A DNA stretch of 64,000 bases from Ascochyta rabiei (lineage: Eukaryota > Ascomycota > Dothideomycetes > Pleosporales > Didymellaceae), in NCBI RefSeq assembly GCF_004011695.2, contig NC_082423.1, positions 1,116,001 to 1,180,000 of the forward strand, in the 5' to 3' direction. Position numbers and translations under genes: made by a program. Positions 46,428-59,200 of the stretch are shown here, piece after piece (the first letter of the stretch is position 1; each line of letters opens with the position of its first letter). Under the pieces are notes generated by a model. It saw nothing but the letters and a program-made list of their open reading frames with translations. It did not search any database and was not told the DNA's origin.

Positions 46428-46730
46428 GTGTCAGCGTCCAACTCTTTAACTAAAGCAGTTATCTGAAAACCTTGCACTACAGTATTGTAGAGCAAAACAA
46501 GCGCTTTTAAACGGTTAATGTACTGTGAGATTCTGATTAAAATTAGTAGAGTTACAGCAGTTGTTGTGTAAATCCTAGGTTGTTACAATGTAGGCCTACG
46601 TAACAACTGCTCTAGCTCTACCAGTTTCCCTCAGAGTCTCACGGAATATAGACTGTTTGAAAGCGCTTTCTTTGCTCTATATCTTTCTAGTACAGAATTT
46701 CTTAATAGCTGCTTTACTGTAAGAGTTACA
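46428..46730. repeat. Foldback unit, copy 1
   Basis: ~303 bp with inverted arms: GTGTCAGCGT...CTCTTTAACTAAAGCAG and its complement at the right end, slightly degraded. Tandem partner of 46778-47089. Confidence 0.8.
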
Positions 46731-46777
46731 GGTAGGGGTAGAGGTAGGGAAGAGGTAGGCCTAAGTAGGGCCCGTAG

Positions 46778-47089
46778 GTGTCGGCGTGTAACTCTTTAAC
46801 TAAAGCAGTTATTACAGAACTTTGTACTACAGGAATGTAGAACAAAACAGGCGCATCAAACGGTCTATATACCGTGAGATTCTGATTAAAGCTAGTAGAG
46901 TTACAGCAGTTATTGTGTAAATCCTAGGTTGTTACAATGTAGGCCTACGTAACAACTTCTCTAGCTCTACTAGTTCTAATCGGAATCTCACGGTAAATGA
47001 ACCATTTAAAAGCGGTTATTTCGCTCTACATTTCTGTAGTACAAGGTTTTGTAATAACTGCTTTAGTTAAAGAGTTACACGCTGACACC
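46778..47089. repeat. Foldback unit, copy 2
   Basis: ~312 bp. Arms GTGTCGGCGTGTAACTCTTTAA and complement pair over ~150 bp. The palindrome extends outwards through AGGCCTAAGTAGGGCCCGTA into the flanking GTAGGG repeats, spanning about 46743-47131. Confidence 0.85.
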
Positions 47090-47617
47090 TACGGGCCCTA
47101 CTTAGGCCTACCTCTTCCCTACAGACCCTACCCTAAACCCTACCCTACCCTACCCCTACTCCTGGTCCGTGCAGACCAAACCCTACCCCTACCCTACGCT
47201 AGAGGTACCCCTACCCTACCTCTACCTAACGTCTGTGCAGACCCTACCCTACCCCTACTCCATGTGGACCCTACCCCTACCCTGCCCCTACCTAACGTCC
47301 GTGCGGACCGTACCTAACCCCTACCCAACCCTAGGGTACCCCCTACCCTTTTGCCAGCGTATATCTAACCCCTACCTAACCCCTACCTAACCCTATCCTA
47401 CCTAACCTTTACCCCTACCTAAGGTCCGTGCGGACTGTACCCTACCTCTACCCCACACTAGAGGTACCCCTACCCTACCCCTACCTAACGTCTGTGCAGA
47501 CTGTACCCTACCCCTACCCCACACTAGAGGTACCCCTACCCTACCCCTACCTAACGTCCGTGCGGACCATACCTAACCCTACCTAACCCTAGGGTGCTCC
47601 CTACCCTTTTGCCAGCG

Positions 47618-48190
47618 TAGCAGTAACTAAAGTAGTAGCAGATACTTAAGATAATCTCTGTAACAGTAAATAGTAGCTAGTACAGCAAAGTTTTGTCTAT
47701 ACTAGAATTGCTGTTAACCCTAATAGCTCTAAGGACTACTTAATATCTATTAAAGATTAGTTATAGTTTAATTTAATTAGATAGAAGAGAGCTAGGTATA
47801 AAATTAACGCTGTAAAGGAAGAGGAAGAGGATAAAACTAAGTTAGATTTAGGTTGTTGCTGCTAGTTAATAAGGCAGACGTTTTAAGTTGCAATAAGCTG
47901 TAATACTAGTTGCTTACTGTCTATTAGCTAAAAGAGTAGATAAAGAAGAGGAAGCTAAAGGGGTATAGTGTACTTGCTAAGGCTTAGCTTATTAACAGGT
48001 TGCTAGTAGCAGACGCAGTTAGCTTGTTAGCGTTAACTCTAATTAATTTAGACATACTACTACCTGAAATTAGTAGCTAGCAGTTATAGGAAATTAAGCA
48101 AGCTGCTATCCTTAAGCTTCTAGCTGCAGAGCAACGTAAGGCTAGTAAGTTAAATAGATTATTAGGGCGTTAACAGTACATAGTTGTAGC
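47618..48190 (+). other. Possible hAT 3' part, unresolved
   Basis: Mutated, Lys/Glu-rich coding-like stretches on the plus strand with TAG/TAA stops. No hATC dimerisation motif could be recognised, so assignment to the transposase is by position only. Confidence 0.3.
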
Positions 48191-48345
48191 ATGGATGGTG
48201 GTTTACTAAGTAATTACTTGGTAAAATAGTAATTACTAAATAGTAATGCTGGAAGAGGTTGAGCATATAGTAATTTACTATTTAGTATTTACTATTTAGT
48301 AATTACTATTTTTTTTACTAAGTAATTACTATTTTTTTAGAGAAG
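48190..48345. repeat. AGTAATTACTA palindromic AT repeat
   Basis: Multiple overlapping AGTAATTACT/ATTTAGTAATTACTA units form inverted arms around GGAAGAGGTTGAGC. Confidence 0.7.
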
Positions 48346-49777
48346 GAATTCTAAAATTTTCTATGTTTATTAGTATTAGGAGCTATAGTATTCTAATAAC
48401 TCTTTTGATCTATATATATACCTATAATAATTTTTAATACTATAATAGAGAAATTACTATATTAAGACAAGCTCTACTAAAAAAAAGAAAGGTTAAAAAA
48501 AGGAAGTAATAAGTAAGCATATAGGTATAATTTTATAACTACTAGATCTAAACTAGTTAACTAAAGTTAGAATGATAAAATTGACTATATTAGAGAGTTA
48601 TAGAATATTATTAAAGGAGTAAAAAGGTTTTATAGACTACTAAAACTAAATTTAGGTTATATTCTATTTTTTAAGTATCTAATTCAAAGTATAAGGATAT
48701 TCTAAAGCTAAATACATTGATTTTAAAAAAGGATCCTAAAATAGGTAATAGTTTAAAATATAGTAAAATCTACTAATTTTATTTACTTTAGTAATAAGAG
48801 ATATAAAGTGTTAATCTAAAGAGGTTTTACTTAAAAAACACTAGTATATAGATAATGAATAGCATGCTAAAATTATTACTATATAATAAGAAATAGATTT
48901 AGTTAATTAGTATATGTTATTATACTATAGAAGGATATAACAGCTTTATACTACAAGAATTTTAAAAAAAGAAAAAGAAAAAAAAAACCACCTAAAATAT
49001 AGGAGATTCTACTCTACTAAAACCTTTTTTATCTACATCTTTAAGTATTTCAAGATACTCTAAAGGCTTTAGGTTAATTTCTTAGAAATCTAGAAAAAAG
49101 TCTTCTATATTAGGATAAGTCCTTAATATAATACTTTCTTTTTTAGTAAATAAGATAGTATTATAAAAGCTAATAATATTAAGAAAAAAAAGTTCTTCCT
49201 TTAAGAAATAACTCTTACTAGATAGAAAGTTAGACGTTTCTATTATAGAAAGCTTAACCCTAGCTACTTCTTTAGAAGTGATAATAAACTTTATATAAAA
49301 GTCTTTAAAAAGATCTATAAGGCAGTTAGTTTAATAAAGTTGAAAAAAATTAAATCTTACTAACTATATTCTTTAAAGATAATACTTGTTTTTACTAGAA
49401 AGATGTTTAATCTTTTTAGAATAGAAGTTAGCTCTAGATTATCATTCTCTCTATCTTCTAGAAGAAAACAGTATTCTAGTCTATTTTAGCTTTTGTAAGA
49501 AAATCTTTAATTTAATTAGTATTTATAAGGATACATAAAGTGTAATACTTACTTAGAGTAAAGCTATATCTAGAGCTATCATGGTAACATAGCCTTTTAT
49601 AACAGTAGACTATTCTAAGAGTATTTAGATACTCTATAACAGTAATTAAAATATCTAAATTTAGCTTCTTAAAACTACTAATAATAGCTTTAATAGTAGA
49701 GTCTAGCTTTGTAGACCTTACTATAGAGCTACTATTAATAGTACAATTAATAAAAGATACTTTAGAAAGAGTACAAG
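48346..49777. other. Very AT-rich decayed sequence, left of copia
   Basis: Extremely AT-rich with poly-A/poly-T runs. The minus strand at 49000-49777 keeps a coding-like composition that continues across the copia insertion into 54976-55200, suggesting one interrupted gene or element. No domain was recognised. Confidence 0.35.
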
Positions 49778-49939
49778 TGTCAGATAACCGACCTTCCCGA
49801 ACTAAGTTAGGGGTTTAGGGTTAGCCTCAGTTAACTTAGGGGCTAGCGGCACACACATATAAAATGAGCCATTAAGACAGATAATTAATAATTAATTACC
49901 TTTATTATTATCTTTACACATTAAGCATATTATCTAACA
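49778..49939 (+). repeat. 5' LTR of copia element
   Basis: 162 bp, begins TGTCAGATAACC. Retains more C than the 3' LTR. Confidence 0.93.
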
Positions 49940-50049
49940 ATTAAGAGTCTTACTAATACTACTAAAATATCCTTTTAATATATTGCTATTAACAATGCGT
50001 AATTTAATAATAATTCTTATAGATTATATAACCTACACACCTGAGTTAT

Positions 50050-53000
50050 ATTAACTATAGACCTACTGCGCCTCTCTAGACGTATAGGAGAAGATAGACC
50101 TAAATTAGACTATCCCTCTAAGGACTAAGCTACAAGTACCTAACGCCCTAGACCTTACTAACTATAAGAGGAGGCCAGCCCTTAGCAATAATAAATAAGG
50201 AAGCCCTTAGCCTCTAGAAATCCTATCTAAACTATTAGCTACTACCCTAAAGGCATAGAAGGAAGACAATAACTATTAGAAAAGCTGCCTTAAATCCTAT
50301 AAGATAGCGGATAGAGACTACTGTAAGGAACAAGCTAGCCTAGATAAGGTAGTAATATTGATCTAAAGCTTAGTATTACCTTACCTTATAAAGAACTGCT
50401 GCTCAATAGGTAAATTAATTTAAATATAGCTTATTAGCCTTAAACACACAATAAGTATTAATACTAAAGAAGAACAATTACACGCACGCTACTAATACCT
50501 AGCAGCACTTAAGCTAATAAGACAACCTAGGAGCTAGGATACCTATCTTCTTAAGTATAATTATGCTGTAACTAACGCTAAAAGTAAGGGTGTTGCTAAA
50601 ATATATAATATACAAGACACTGTCTAAGACTTCTTAGATTTAGTAATAAAAATAGCGCTAACCTAGGTAACAATATTCTAGGACTATAGTAGACAAGAAT
50701 AAAATATAACTTATAAAGAAATAATAAAACGCTTCTAAGAGCATATAAGTAAGTACTACCCTAAGGAGAGACAGTAAAGAGGCGCCTTGGCTGTAGGGAA
50801 TAACTTAACTCTTACTACTAGTAGTAAATCTACCCTAGACACTAACAGGGACGCCTCTTATATTGTTAAAGACGTATTATCTACTCTTACAACACGGGGA
50901 AGTTAGGGAAGACCTTGTTAAAAACAGAATATTAGTTAAATAACTATATCTAAGCAGTCCCTAAGAGGGGATACAGCAGCAGCTAGAGGAGCAAATTGCC
51001 CTACCTGTAGACAACGCTATAGACTAGAAGATTGCTACTACATCTATAAAGATAAAGCCCTAGAATAGTTTACTCTATATAATAGAATTACTAAGATAGT
51101 ATAATTTAGGATAGAACAAAATACTAACCTTTAAGATTAGATTAGATCTGTAAAACAAGCTTGCACTAAGACACTAGCTATTAAGACATCCTAAACACTA
51201 GAGGCACCTCTAGGATAACTACAGGGATAGAAGATATTAATAATTAACATAAGTCTAGTAAAAGAATTATACAATATAGAGCTACTAAGCTACCCTCTTA
51301 GGAACTCCTTTATCTTTAACTTAGGATTAACAATCTATATTATAAATAACAAGGGCTAGATATAAGACCTTACTCTACTTATATTAAATAACTACCTATA
51401 GGCAGGAAACTCCTAGGTATAGATATAGGGATATAGCACTGTCTATCTCTATCTATTAAATATAAGCTAACTAACTACTCTTAAACTACACAACGTAGCA
51501 TAGTGCCTAGACATACTTTGCAACCTTGTCTCTTTTTAACAACTACGTTAACAGGGCATATAGTAGGACATAAAAGGAGATCTAACTTAGCTTAGATAAG
51601 TAGATAATACAGCTATTACATCCTTAGATAAATAATATAGATAATAGATACTTAGAGAACAGCTACAGACAGCGTTTGTAATATAACTAACACAAAGCGA
51701 AATACCTAAGACAGCTACTACTCTGCTATAGCATAAGCAAATAGGGCACCTTAGAGCCACTACTATTAAACACCTTATCTAATAATCTTAGGGGGTAAGA
51801 GTTAGGGGTATTACTATAGTCTAATATAATACTTACAGACAGGCTAAGACTAAGAGGAAAATTAGTTAAACACTATAAATAAGTAATAAAGGACTAGGAG
51901 AATATATAGCAATTAACTTCTACTTATATAAAGAAGGAAGCTTTACTAGGGAAAAGAGCTAATTACTTGCTGTTCACAGGTAATCTAGCTTCTTCTAGGA
52001 CTTCTATTTTAAAGATAATTAACTAGGAAAGATAATTATCTACTTCCTAGACACTTTTACATAATTCCTGTTAAAACAATAGAAGATCTAGGTTAAGGTA
52101 ATTAAGTGTAATAGTAAAATTACTATAATAAAACTAGAAGTATTAAGATAGTGCGCTGCATAATTAATTAGGCTTAAGCCTTCTGCACTAGACACCTAAG
52201 TACAGAACAGAGGTGCTTAACGCTTAGGGGGTGTAATAAAAGATAAGGCACGCACTATAAGATTAGACGCAAACCTACTATAGGAAATGTGGCTAGAGAT
52301 TATAAGGGCAGCAGTGTACCTACACAACTAAATACTAAGGTTATTAAATAACTAGAAAATACCCTGTAATGTGTTCTTTACTTATACAGCTTAACTAGCT
52401 AGCCTAAATATATAAAGTAGGAAACTAAACTAGGTATATCTAAAAGTATATAGATGTAAAGCCTTTACTGTTATAAGTAACACCCTTTAAGGAAAGGTAT
52501 AACTCTAGTAACTAGACCTAAGAGTATAGGTAGGATACCTAGTAGGATACTAATCCTTAAATATATATTAGATATAGATTCTAACCTTAGTAAAAGTTAT
52601 TAGTATAAGAGATGTAATCTTTAATAAGGATACTGTCTTTAGTAGCTAGACTTAGGACCTTATAGACAACCTTATGCACAGCACTCTTACAGAGATAGTA
52701 ATATAGATAAGAAGCGTAGAGCTTCTACCTCTACCCTAAAATAAGGCTAAAATCTAGTCATTCTATAAGGATAATACTATTACATATTTAAATACTACAG
52801 AAGATTAACTAGGATATAATAATAGACAGAAAGCTAGATATAAATTTCTAACTCCTCTTCTAACTCTGCTAATAGTTACGTTGTTAAAAAACATGTTGTT
52901 GTTATCCTAGTTAGCAAGAGGTGACAGCTAATCAGGAGTTGGCAGGTAGCACTAGTTAACTGCTGATTAGTTAGAATTAACGCTAGCGCAATCTTAAGGA

Positions 53001-54780
53001 ACTTTATAAACTATCCTGTAGAAAGCTGCATTTATAGCTAGCATATAAGGCAGATGCAAAGGCATATACTAGGGTAATAATATTAATAAGGCTAGGTTAA
53101 AATAAATACTAATAAAGGGGCTTAAGCCTTATTAAAGCTAACTCCTACTAGAGCTAACAGCACAATTAAACCTAGAGGACCACCTGCTTTACAAATAGTT
53201 TAAAGAAGCTAAGTAAGAACACCTTAGCAGCTATTAGAACATAAAGTTATAGTCTAAAGTACCCCTAACAAAGACTAAGGTAGTAGGACACTAGATACTT
53301 AATTATATGTAGGTATACATGTATAAGCTTAATAAGAACTACTACCTACTTAAATATAAGGCGCAACTAGTAGTCTAAGGTAACTAGTAATAAAATCTTA
53401 CTTCTAAAGATACCTACGCAGTAACACTAGCTAGCAGGTCCTTTAGAATGCTTATAGCAATTTTAGCAGCACATAACCTAGAACTTAAGCAGTTTTATGT
53501 TATAAATACTTTTATTTATATATTAATTAATAGAGAGGTCTATATAAGGATGCTACGTAGGTATTAGAAACTAGGCATAGTCCTACAGCTACACAAGGCA
53601 CTATATAGACTAAGAATCTTTCTACTCTTCTAGCAGGAGGAATTTACATCTACCTTAACAAACTATAGATTTGTAGTTGTTCCCTATAAACCCTACTGCT
53701 TACTTAAGAATAAAGTTACTATCTTCTTCTTTATAGACAATATTATTATAGCTTATTACCTAACTAGAAAACATAAGGCAGATAAGGCCCTTAGCTATAT
53801 TACTAACAAATACTATGTTATAGGAGGAAACAATCTGTAATAGTTCCTAGGAATAGAGATAACCTAAGAATAAGACAACCTAAGGATCCTTCTCTTACAG
53901 GCGTTATACATTAATAAAATTAGCTCCCTAGCAGATAAGATAGACATACAACATAACACACTAATATTAAGTATTAAGCTTCTACTAAATAGAGGGGAAG
54001 CTGCAGTATTAGAAATTAACAAATACTAGAGAAAGATTAGATCTCTCCTCTTTGCTGCAGTTACCACTAGGCCTAACATTGCCTTTGCTACATCTAGGCT
54101 AGCACAGTTTCTAACTAACTTTAGACAGCAGCACTAGGACGCAGCAGATTAAGTGCTATTGTACCTACAAGGAACACAAGACCTGTCCCTTACCTTTAGA
54201 GGCAATAGGCACCTAGTAGTTGCTAGTAATGCATTATTTGCTAATAATACTCTTAATAGGAACAGCTCTTAAGGATATACTATTAAACTATATAGAGGAC
54301 TTATTACCTATAGAGCTAATAAACAAGACAAAGTTACTACATTAACAACTAAAGCAGAGCTACTTGCCCTAGCACAGGTAGCTAAGGAAGCTATCTTTAT
54401 CTTACAACTATTATTAGAACTTAGCAAACACCTCTTATAATTAATAATTACTATTTAATGTAATAATACCTAGACTATTTAATTAATTAATAAAGAAGTC
54501 TTAAAACTCTAAACTAAACTACGACATGTAGACATTTATAGCTACTAGCTGCAATATGAGGCAAACAAAGGCACTATAACAGTAACCTATGTCCTATCTA
54601 CTAAGATGTTAGCTAATAGACTTATAAAGGCTCTGCCTGCAAGCAAGTAGTTAACCTTTCTAAGGTAGCTAGGACTAGAGAAACATACTAAACAAAGAAA
54701 GCTAGCTAACCCCTAGATAGAATTACTTAACTAAAAGCTTGCTGACCTAGAGGTACAATAAGAGCCAATTGTGTCTAGCT
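50050..54780 (+). pseudogene. Copia Gag-Pol, decayed
   Basis: A zinc knuckle at 50997-51035 reads Cys-Pro-Thr-Cys-Arg-Gln-Arg-[His>Tyr]-x4-Cys (C-x2-C-x3-H-x4-C). The copia RT region lies at about 53290-53880, with Ala-Leu-Tyr-Arg-Leu and the active site at 53732-53743 read as Phe-Ile-Asp-Asn for Y-V-D-D. RNase H lies at about 54230-54660 with Thr-Lys-Ala-Glu-Leu-Leu-Ala-Leu and a Leu-Arg-His-Val-Asp motif. The integrase should lie at about 51400-52400, ahead of RT, but its residues were not resolved. TAG/TAA stops throughout; not functional. Confidence 0.85.
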
Positions 54781-54808
54781 TTAATAGGGCCTTAAAGCTA
54801 AGGGGGTG

Positions 54809-54970
54809 TGTTAGATAACTAACCTTACTAAAACAAGTTAGGGGTTTAGGGTTAACCTTAGTTAATTTAGGGGCTAGCGGCACACACATATAAAATGAGC
54901 CATTAAGACAGATAATTATTAATCAATCACCTTCATTATTATCTTTGCACATTAAGCATATTATCTAACA
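54809..54970 (+). repeat. 3' LTR of copia element
   Basis: 162 bp, begins TGTTAGATAACT; differs from the 5' LTR mostly by transitions. Confidence 0.93.
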
Positions 54971-54975
54971 ATAAG

Positions 54976-55660
54976 ACAACTTTAAAAGCTAAAAAGAAGT
55001 TAGAAAACTAATATAAAGTTTTAAAATAAAGTAGTAAGGACTTACGTTTAGTTTTAAAGTACTAATAGAAGTAGTAGTAAAAGTAACAAGGTAGTAGTTG
55101 CAATGGTAGTAGAGATAGTACTTGATATCTAATAATAGATACTTTTAGAAATATAAAGAGTATACCTCTTAAAATTTATCTTAGTAAGAACCTTCCTTTA
55201 CTAGTAATCTAAAACTAGATCTAAAATTATAAAAGATAAGATAAGGATTTCCAAGCTATCTAGCTTAAAGATCTAGATAAGATAGGGATTTCTAGGCTAT
55301 CTAGCTAATAAATCTAGATAAGAGTAAGATTTATAAGCTATTTATATAGACGTAGCTTAAAAAGAAGCTATTAGTAAATTACTAGAGTATTAAACTATAA
55401 AAAATACTAAAGTAATAAATTCTAGACTAAAGCACTTATATATGATAACACTTCTAAATCTAAAATTTAAGCTAGAGATACTAAAAACTCTAAAGTATAA
55501 TTAAAGTACTGTTAAGTTAATAAAAGATAATGTTACTATAATATTCAATAAATATAAAGATAATTATAACCTAAATAATAATAATACTATAATAGAGGAA
55601 GATATTAATAATAATATAGATTATAGTAGTGATAATAAGTTTTTAAAGATAATTACACTA
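54976..55660. other. Very AT-rich decayed sequence, right of copia
   Basis: Continuation of 48346-49777. It includes an imperfect tandem repeat at 55240-55335 (unit like ATAAGATAGGGATTTCTAGG plus GCTATCTAGCT). No gene identified. Confidence 0.35.
55240..55335. repeat. ~37-bp tandem repeat, 2-3 copies
   Basis: AGATCTAGATAAGATAGGGATTTC-type units repeat with GCTATCTAGCT between them, with diverging ends. Confidence 0.65.
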
Positions 55661-56299
55661 TTGCAACACACTAGTCACCCAAAGCCTTGTCCGATTCCGC
55701 TCCGACTTATTACTAACTCGGTGCCGTTACATCCGTGTCCACCCCACACCCTAGGCTAGCACTCTAATTCTTCCTAACTTTTATAAGGTATAAAAGGCAT
55801 AAGGTTAACAGGTATAGAGATCTAGTTTTTAAGTATTCTTTTATATAAGACCTATAGGAATAGAATAATTCTCTGTGTAAACTATTATAGTGCTCCTATA
55901 CACCTTGTAGCAGATACCTACATCTTTTAGAGACTTCTATTATCCTGTATTGTTACATTATACTTAAAAACTTGTCCTAGCTAGTAATAGCCTCTAAATA
56001 ATATTACAAAATTGTTTAGTTATTTCAAGTACCTCTAGATTTAGATCCCTTACAGTTACTAACTAAGACTAGGTCCTAATTATTGTTTAATATAATAGTT
56101 AGGATTCTAAACACCTTCTAGCAACTAAAGCCACTAGGTTTAGAATTTCCTATAACTTACTGCTTTAGGATTACCTTTAGAAAAAGCTACATTAGATTGC
56201 ACTAAGATAAACACTTAGAAATTATTAAGAACCTACCTAAATCAGATTATTACTAATATTAGACACTACTAACTCTAGTTTAAAGGAACCTATTAGAAG

Positions 56300-59200
56300 A
56301 TCTACTAGGATTTAGGCAACTGTTCCTCCTAAAGGATTAGTTAATAAACTACTTACTAAAAGAAAATTAGATAAGGACTTAGATTAGGATAAGCTGCGTA
56401 CAGTAATAGACTAACTACAGTCTAAAATAGCCAGGCTTCAAGTATAAACCTCTCTACACAAAGATAATCCTATACCTACTACTAAGTCCCTCTAACTAAC
56501 TTAGAGATTTAGTTCTCTAAGCCCTGTTTATACCCCTAGGCTTAGTAAACAAACTCTAACTATTAATAGATTAAGTAATAGTAAAGAACCTACCTTTAAA
56601 CAATAGCAAGCCTTAATTTGCAACTAACTTTACATTAATTTAGATTACTATCCTATAGAAAGAGCCTATATACCTCTAGTATAGGGATATACTTCTAGGC
56701 TTACTAAGGAATACCTTAAGCCCTAATACTTGTCTTATAACTTAGATAATTTTTAGAATACTAAGGAAATAAGTTTGCTTCTCTACTTTTATTTAATCAC
56801 TAGAAACAAGAGAGCTAAGAGTTAGGCTGTGTTTAAATGCCTATAAATAGGAAAGGATAATATATTTCTAACTTTTAAAGCACAATTCCTAAGATCTGCT
56901 TTTTAGGGACAGGTACCTATGTTAGAATAGTTTTACTACCTATAGACAAAGATTACTCTAGCCCTCTAAAGATTAAATCTAGGATTTAAAAGACAGTAGA
57001 ATAACTTATTTAAACTTATAGTAGAGCGGTTTAACAGCGTATAATGTAGAAAAAAAACAGAACCTTATTTATGCCCTACCTAACACTATCCTAACTTAAA
57101 CCTAACCCTAAACAGCAAATATTCAGCCTTGTTCTAATAACCTACTTCTAAACTAAACTACCCCTGGCATTTAGAAGCCTTTAACATCTACTCTACCTCT
57201 ATCTAGGACTACCCCCTAAGCCACACCTGTAAGAGAGCTAACTCTAGGCAACTATTACAACTATAGGAAGGCAGGTTATTTTGCAAAAGATTGCACTAGC
57301 TCTTAAATTTAAGAAATCTAGGTAGATACTAAAGATTACGTTAATACTAAAGATAACTTTAAAGAGGACCTAATACCTAAGGAAAACAGTTCTACCTAGG
57401 AGGATAACCTTACCTAGGCCTATATTAATATAACCTATATAACCTCTCCTTATCTTATTTGTTTAGTAGACCCTATTTCCTTATTTCTTCTATTCTATTA
57501 AACTAAGGGCTAGGCGTACAACTTAACTCCTTAATTGACACTAGTGCCTAAGGACTTTTATTTCTAGACTCTAAAATTACTTCTTAAGTCTCTTTAGCGC
57601 TTAGGACTCCTATCTAAAAGCTACCCTTTAAGATTACTGTTAGATAATTCTAAGACTAAATTATAACCCTAGTAAACTAGTATATACAGCTACACCTAAT
57701 AATTTAATAGGTGTAAGATCTGTAACTGCCCCTTTAGTACTGTTAATCTAGGATCTTAGGATTATATTATTAGTATTAAATAGTTAAAATATTTTAAGCT
57801 CTAGCTTAATACAGAACAGACTTAGCTAATATAGCTAGTAAAGTATCCTTAGTTATATAACCCTACCCCTCTATTATTAATAACCCTTAACTACCCTACA
57901 CCTTAAGCCTATGTCTTACAAGATATACAAGGAAGGGATTACCTATAGAATATAGAGGAATATTATTAGAGCTAAAGCCTAAACTATTCTATCTATTAGA
58001 TTAGAGGAAATTTACAATTACTAAAATCTTAAACCTTAGCATTAGCCTAGACCTAAAAGGCTGCTAACACGCTTCTAGCCTAAGTTTCAAATCTTATTAT
58101 AACTTCTATAAACTCCTTTTACTTTTTTATAATAGAAAATATAGGGTAAATTCTTTACTACTAGTCTATATAAAATTATCTGCCTTATTTATAACTGTCT
58201 TAACCTAGACAATCTAGAAAACGCCTACGTCCTAAGAGAGCAATTGCTAGAGAAGTACGCCTAATATACTAATGTGTTTAGCAAAACAGAGTCTAAACCC
58301 CTTCTAGAACACCGCTCTTACAACTATAAAATTATCTTAGAAGGATAATTACTAAATTCCTACTTGCCTCTATATAAGCAAAATCTTAAAGAACTTAAGG
58401 ATACTAAGAGGTTTGTGCAAGATTAACTTAGATACAGTTAGATTTAACACAGTTAGAGCCCTTTTATATTACTAATACTCTATATTTATAAGCTAAATAG
58501 GAGCCTACCTATTTGCGTTAACTATTGCAAACTTAACGCTCTTACTAGGAAAGACTCCTATCTAATACCGCGCAAAGATAAGCTACTTACCTACCCTTTA
58601 AAAGCTAAGATCTTTACTAAGTTTAATATCTAGAACACCTTTAACAGAATTTATATAGACTCTGTGTTAGAAGAGTATACTATATTTTATACCTGTTATA
58701 GCAGTTACAAGTATAAGGTTCTACTATTTAGATTATATAATAGACTAGCTACGTACTAATCATATATAAATAACGTTCTTATTAACTACCTTAATAACTT
58801 CTGTTTAGCATACCTAGATAACATTCTTATCTACTCTAAAGACCTAGTTGTATATAAGCGCCACGTTAAATTAGTATTAGAACGTCTTTAATTAGCTAGA
58901 CTACAAGTAGACATTAAGAAAAGCAAGTTCTATGTTACTTGTACTAAATACTAAGGTTATATCCTAACTAATAAGGGAATTAAAGTAGATTCTAAGAAAG
59001 TACAAGCCCTAAAAAATTAGACCCTGCCTACTACTATTACTAGTGTAAAGTCGTTCTTAGGCTTTACTAGGTTCTATCAATAATTTGTACCTAAATTCTT
59101 ACTTGTAGCTAAGCCCCTTATCGTCTTACAAAGCCTAGCAAACCTGTTTAAATAGACTACTTAATACTAATCTAGTTTTAAAAGCTTAAAAGAGGTACTA

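Larger units (their letters stand above)
46176..47617. mobile_element. 1.4-kb non-autonomous hAT-like element with telomere-like ends
   Basis: Ends CAGTGGTAAAAGGG (left) and CCCTTTTGCCAGCG (right) are inverted copies and match the hAT left end at 34304. The 8-bp flanks TATAAGTA and TAGCAGTA agree at 6 of 8 positions, so the target duplication is plausible but imperfect. The left side is G-rich GTAGGG repeats, the right side C-rich CCCTAC repeats, and two palindromic units sit in the middle. It has no coding capacity; the reading frames in its repeat arrays are artefacts. Inserted downstream of the hAT transposase frame. Confidence 0.65.
34304..48190 (+). mobile_element. hAT transposon, interrupted by several insertions
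   Basis: The left end begins CGGTGGCAAAAGGGTTAGGG, followed by GTAGGG/GGGGTA subterminal repeats to 34586. The transposase is read on the plus strand on both sides of the chromovirus (38050-38382 and 45300-46165). Nested insertions are a solo LTR (34592-34765), a chromovirus (38383-45294) and a non-autonomous relative (46176-47617). A matching right end was not found after 47617, so the right limit is an estimate. An alternative is that the right end at 47617 belongs to this element rather than to the 1.4-kb insert. Confidence 0.6.
49778..54970 (+). mobile_element. Complete copia LTR retrotransposon, RIP-mutated, 5.2 kb
   Basis: Two 162-bp LTRs (49778-49939, 54809-54970), TGT(C/T)AGATAAC to TATCTAACA. 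Flanks ACAAG (49773-49777) and ATAAG (54971-54975) are a 5-bp target duplication altered by one C-to-T. Polypurine tract AAGGGGG precedes the 3' LTR. Plus-strand Gag, integrase region, copia-type RT and RNase H. Confidence 0.93.

Noticed and set aside
46997..47390. Pro/Tyr/Leu-rich plus-strand open frames
   Set aside because: Translation of CCCTAC repeats; artefact of tandem repetition.
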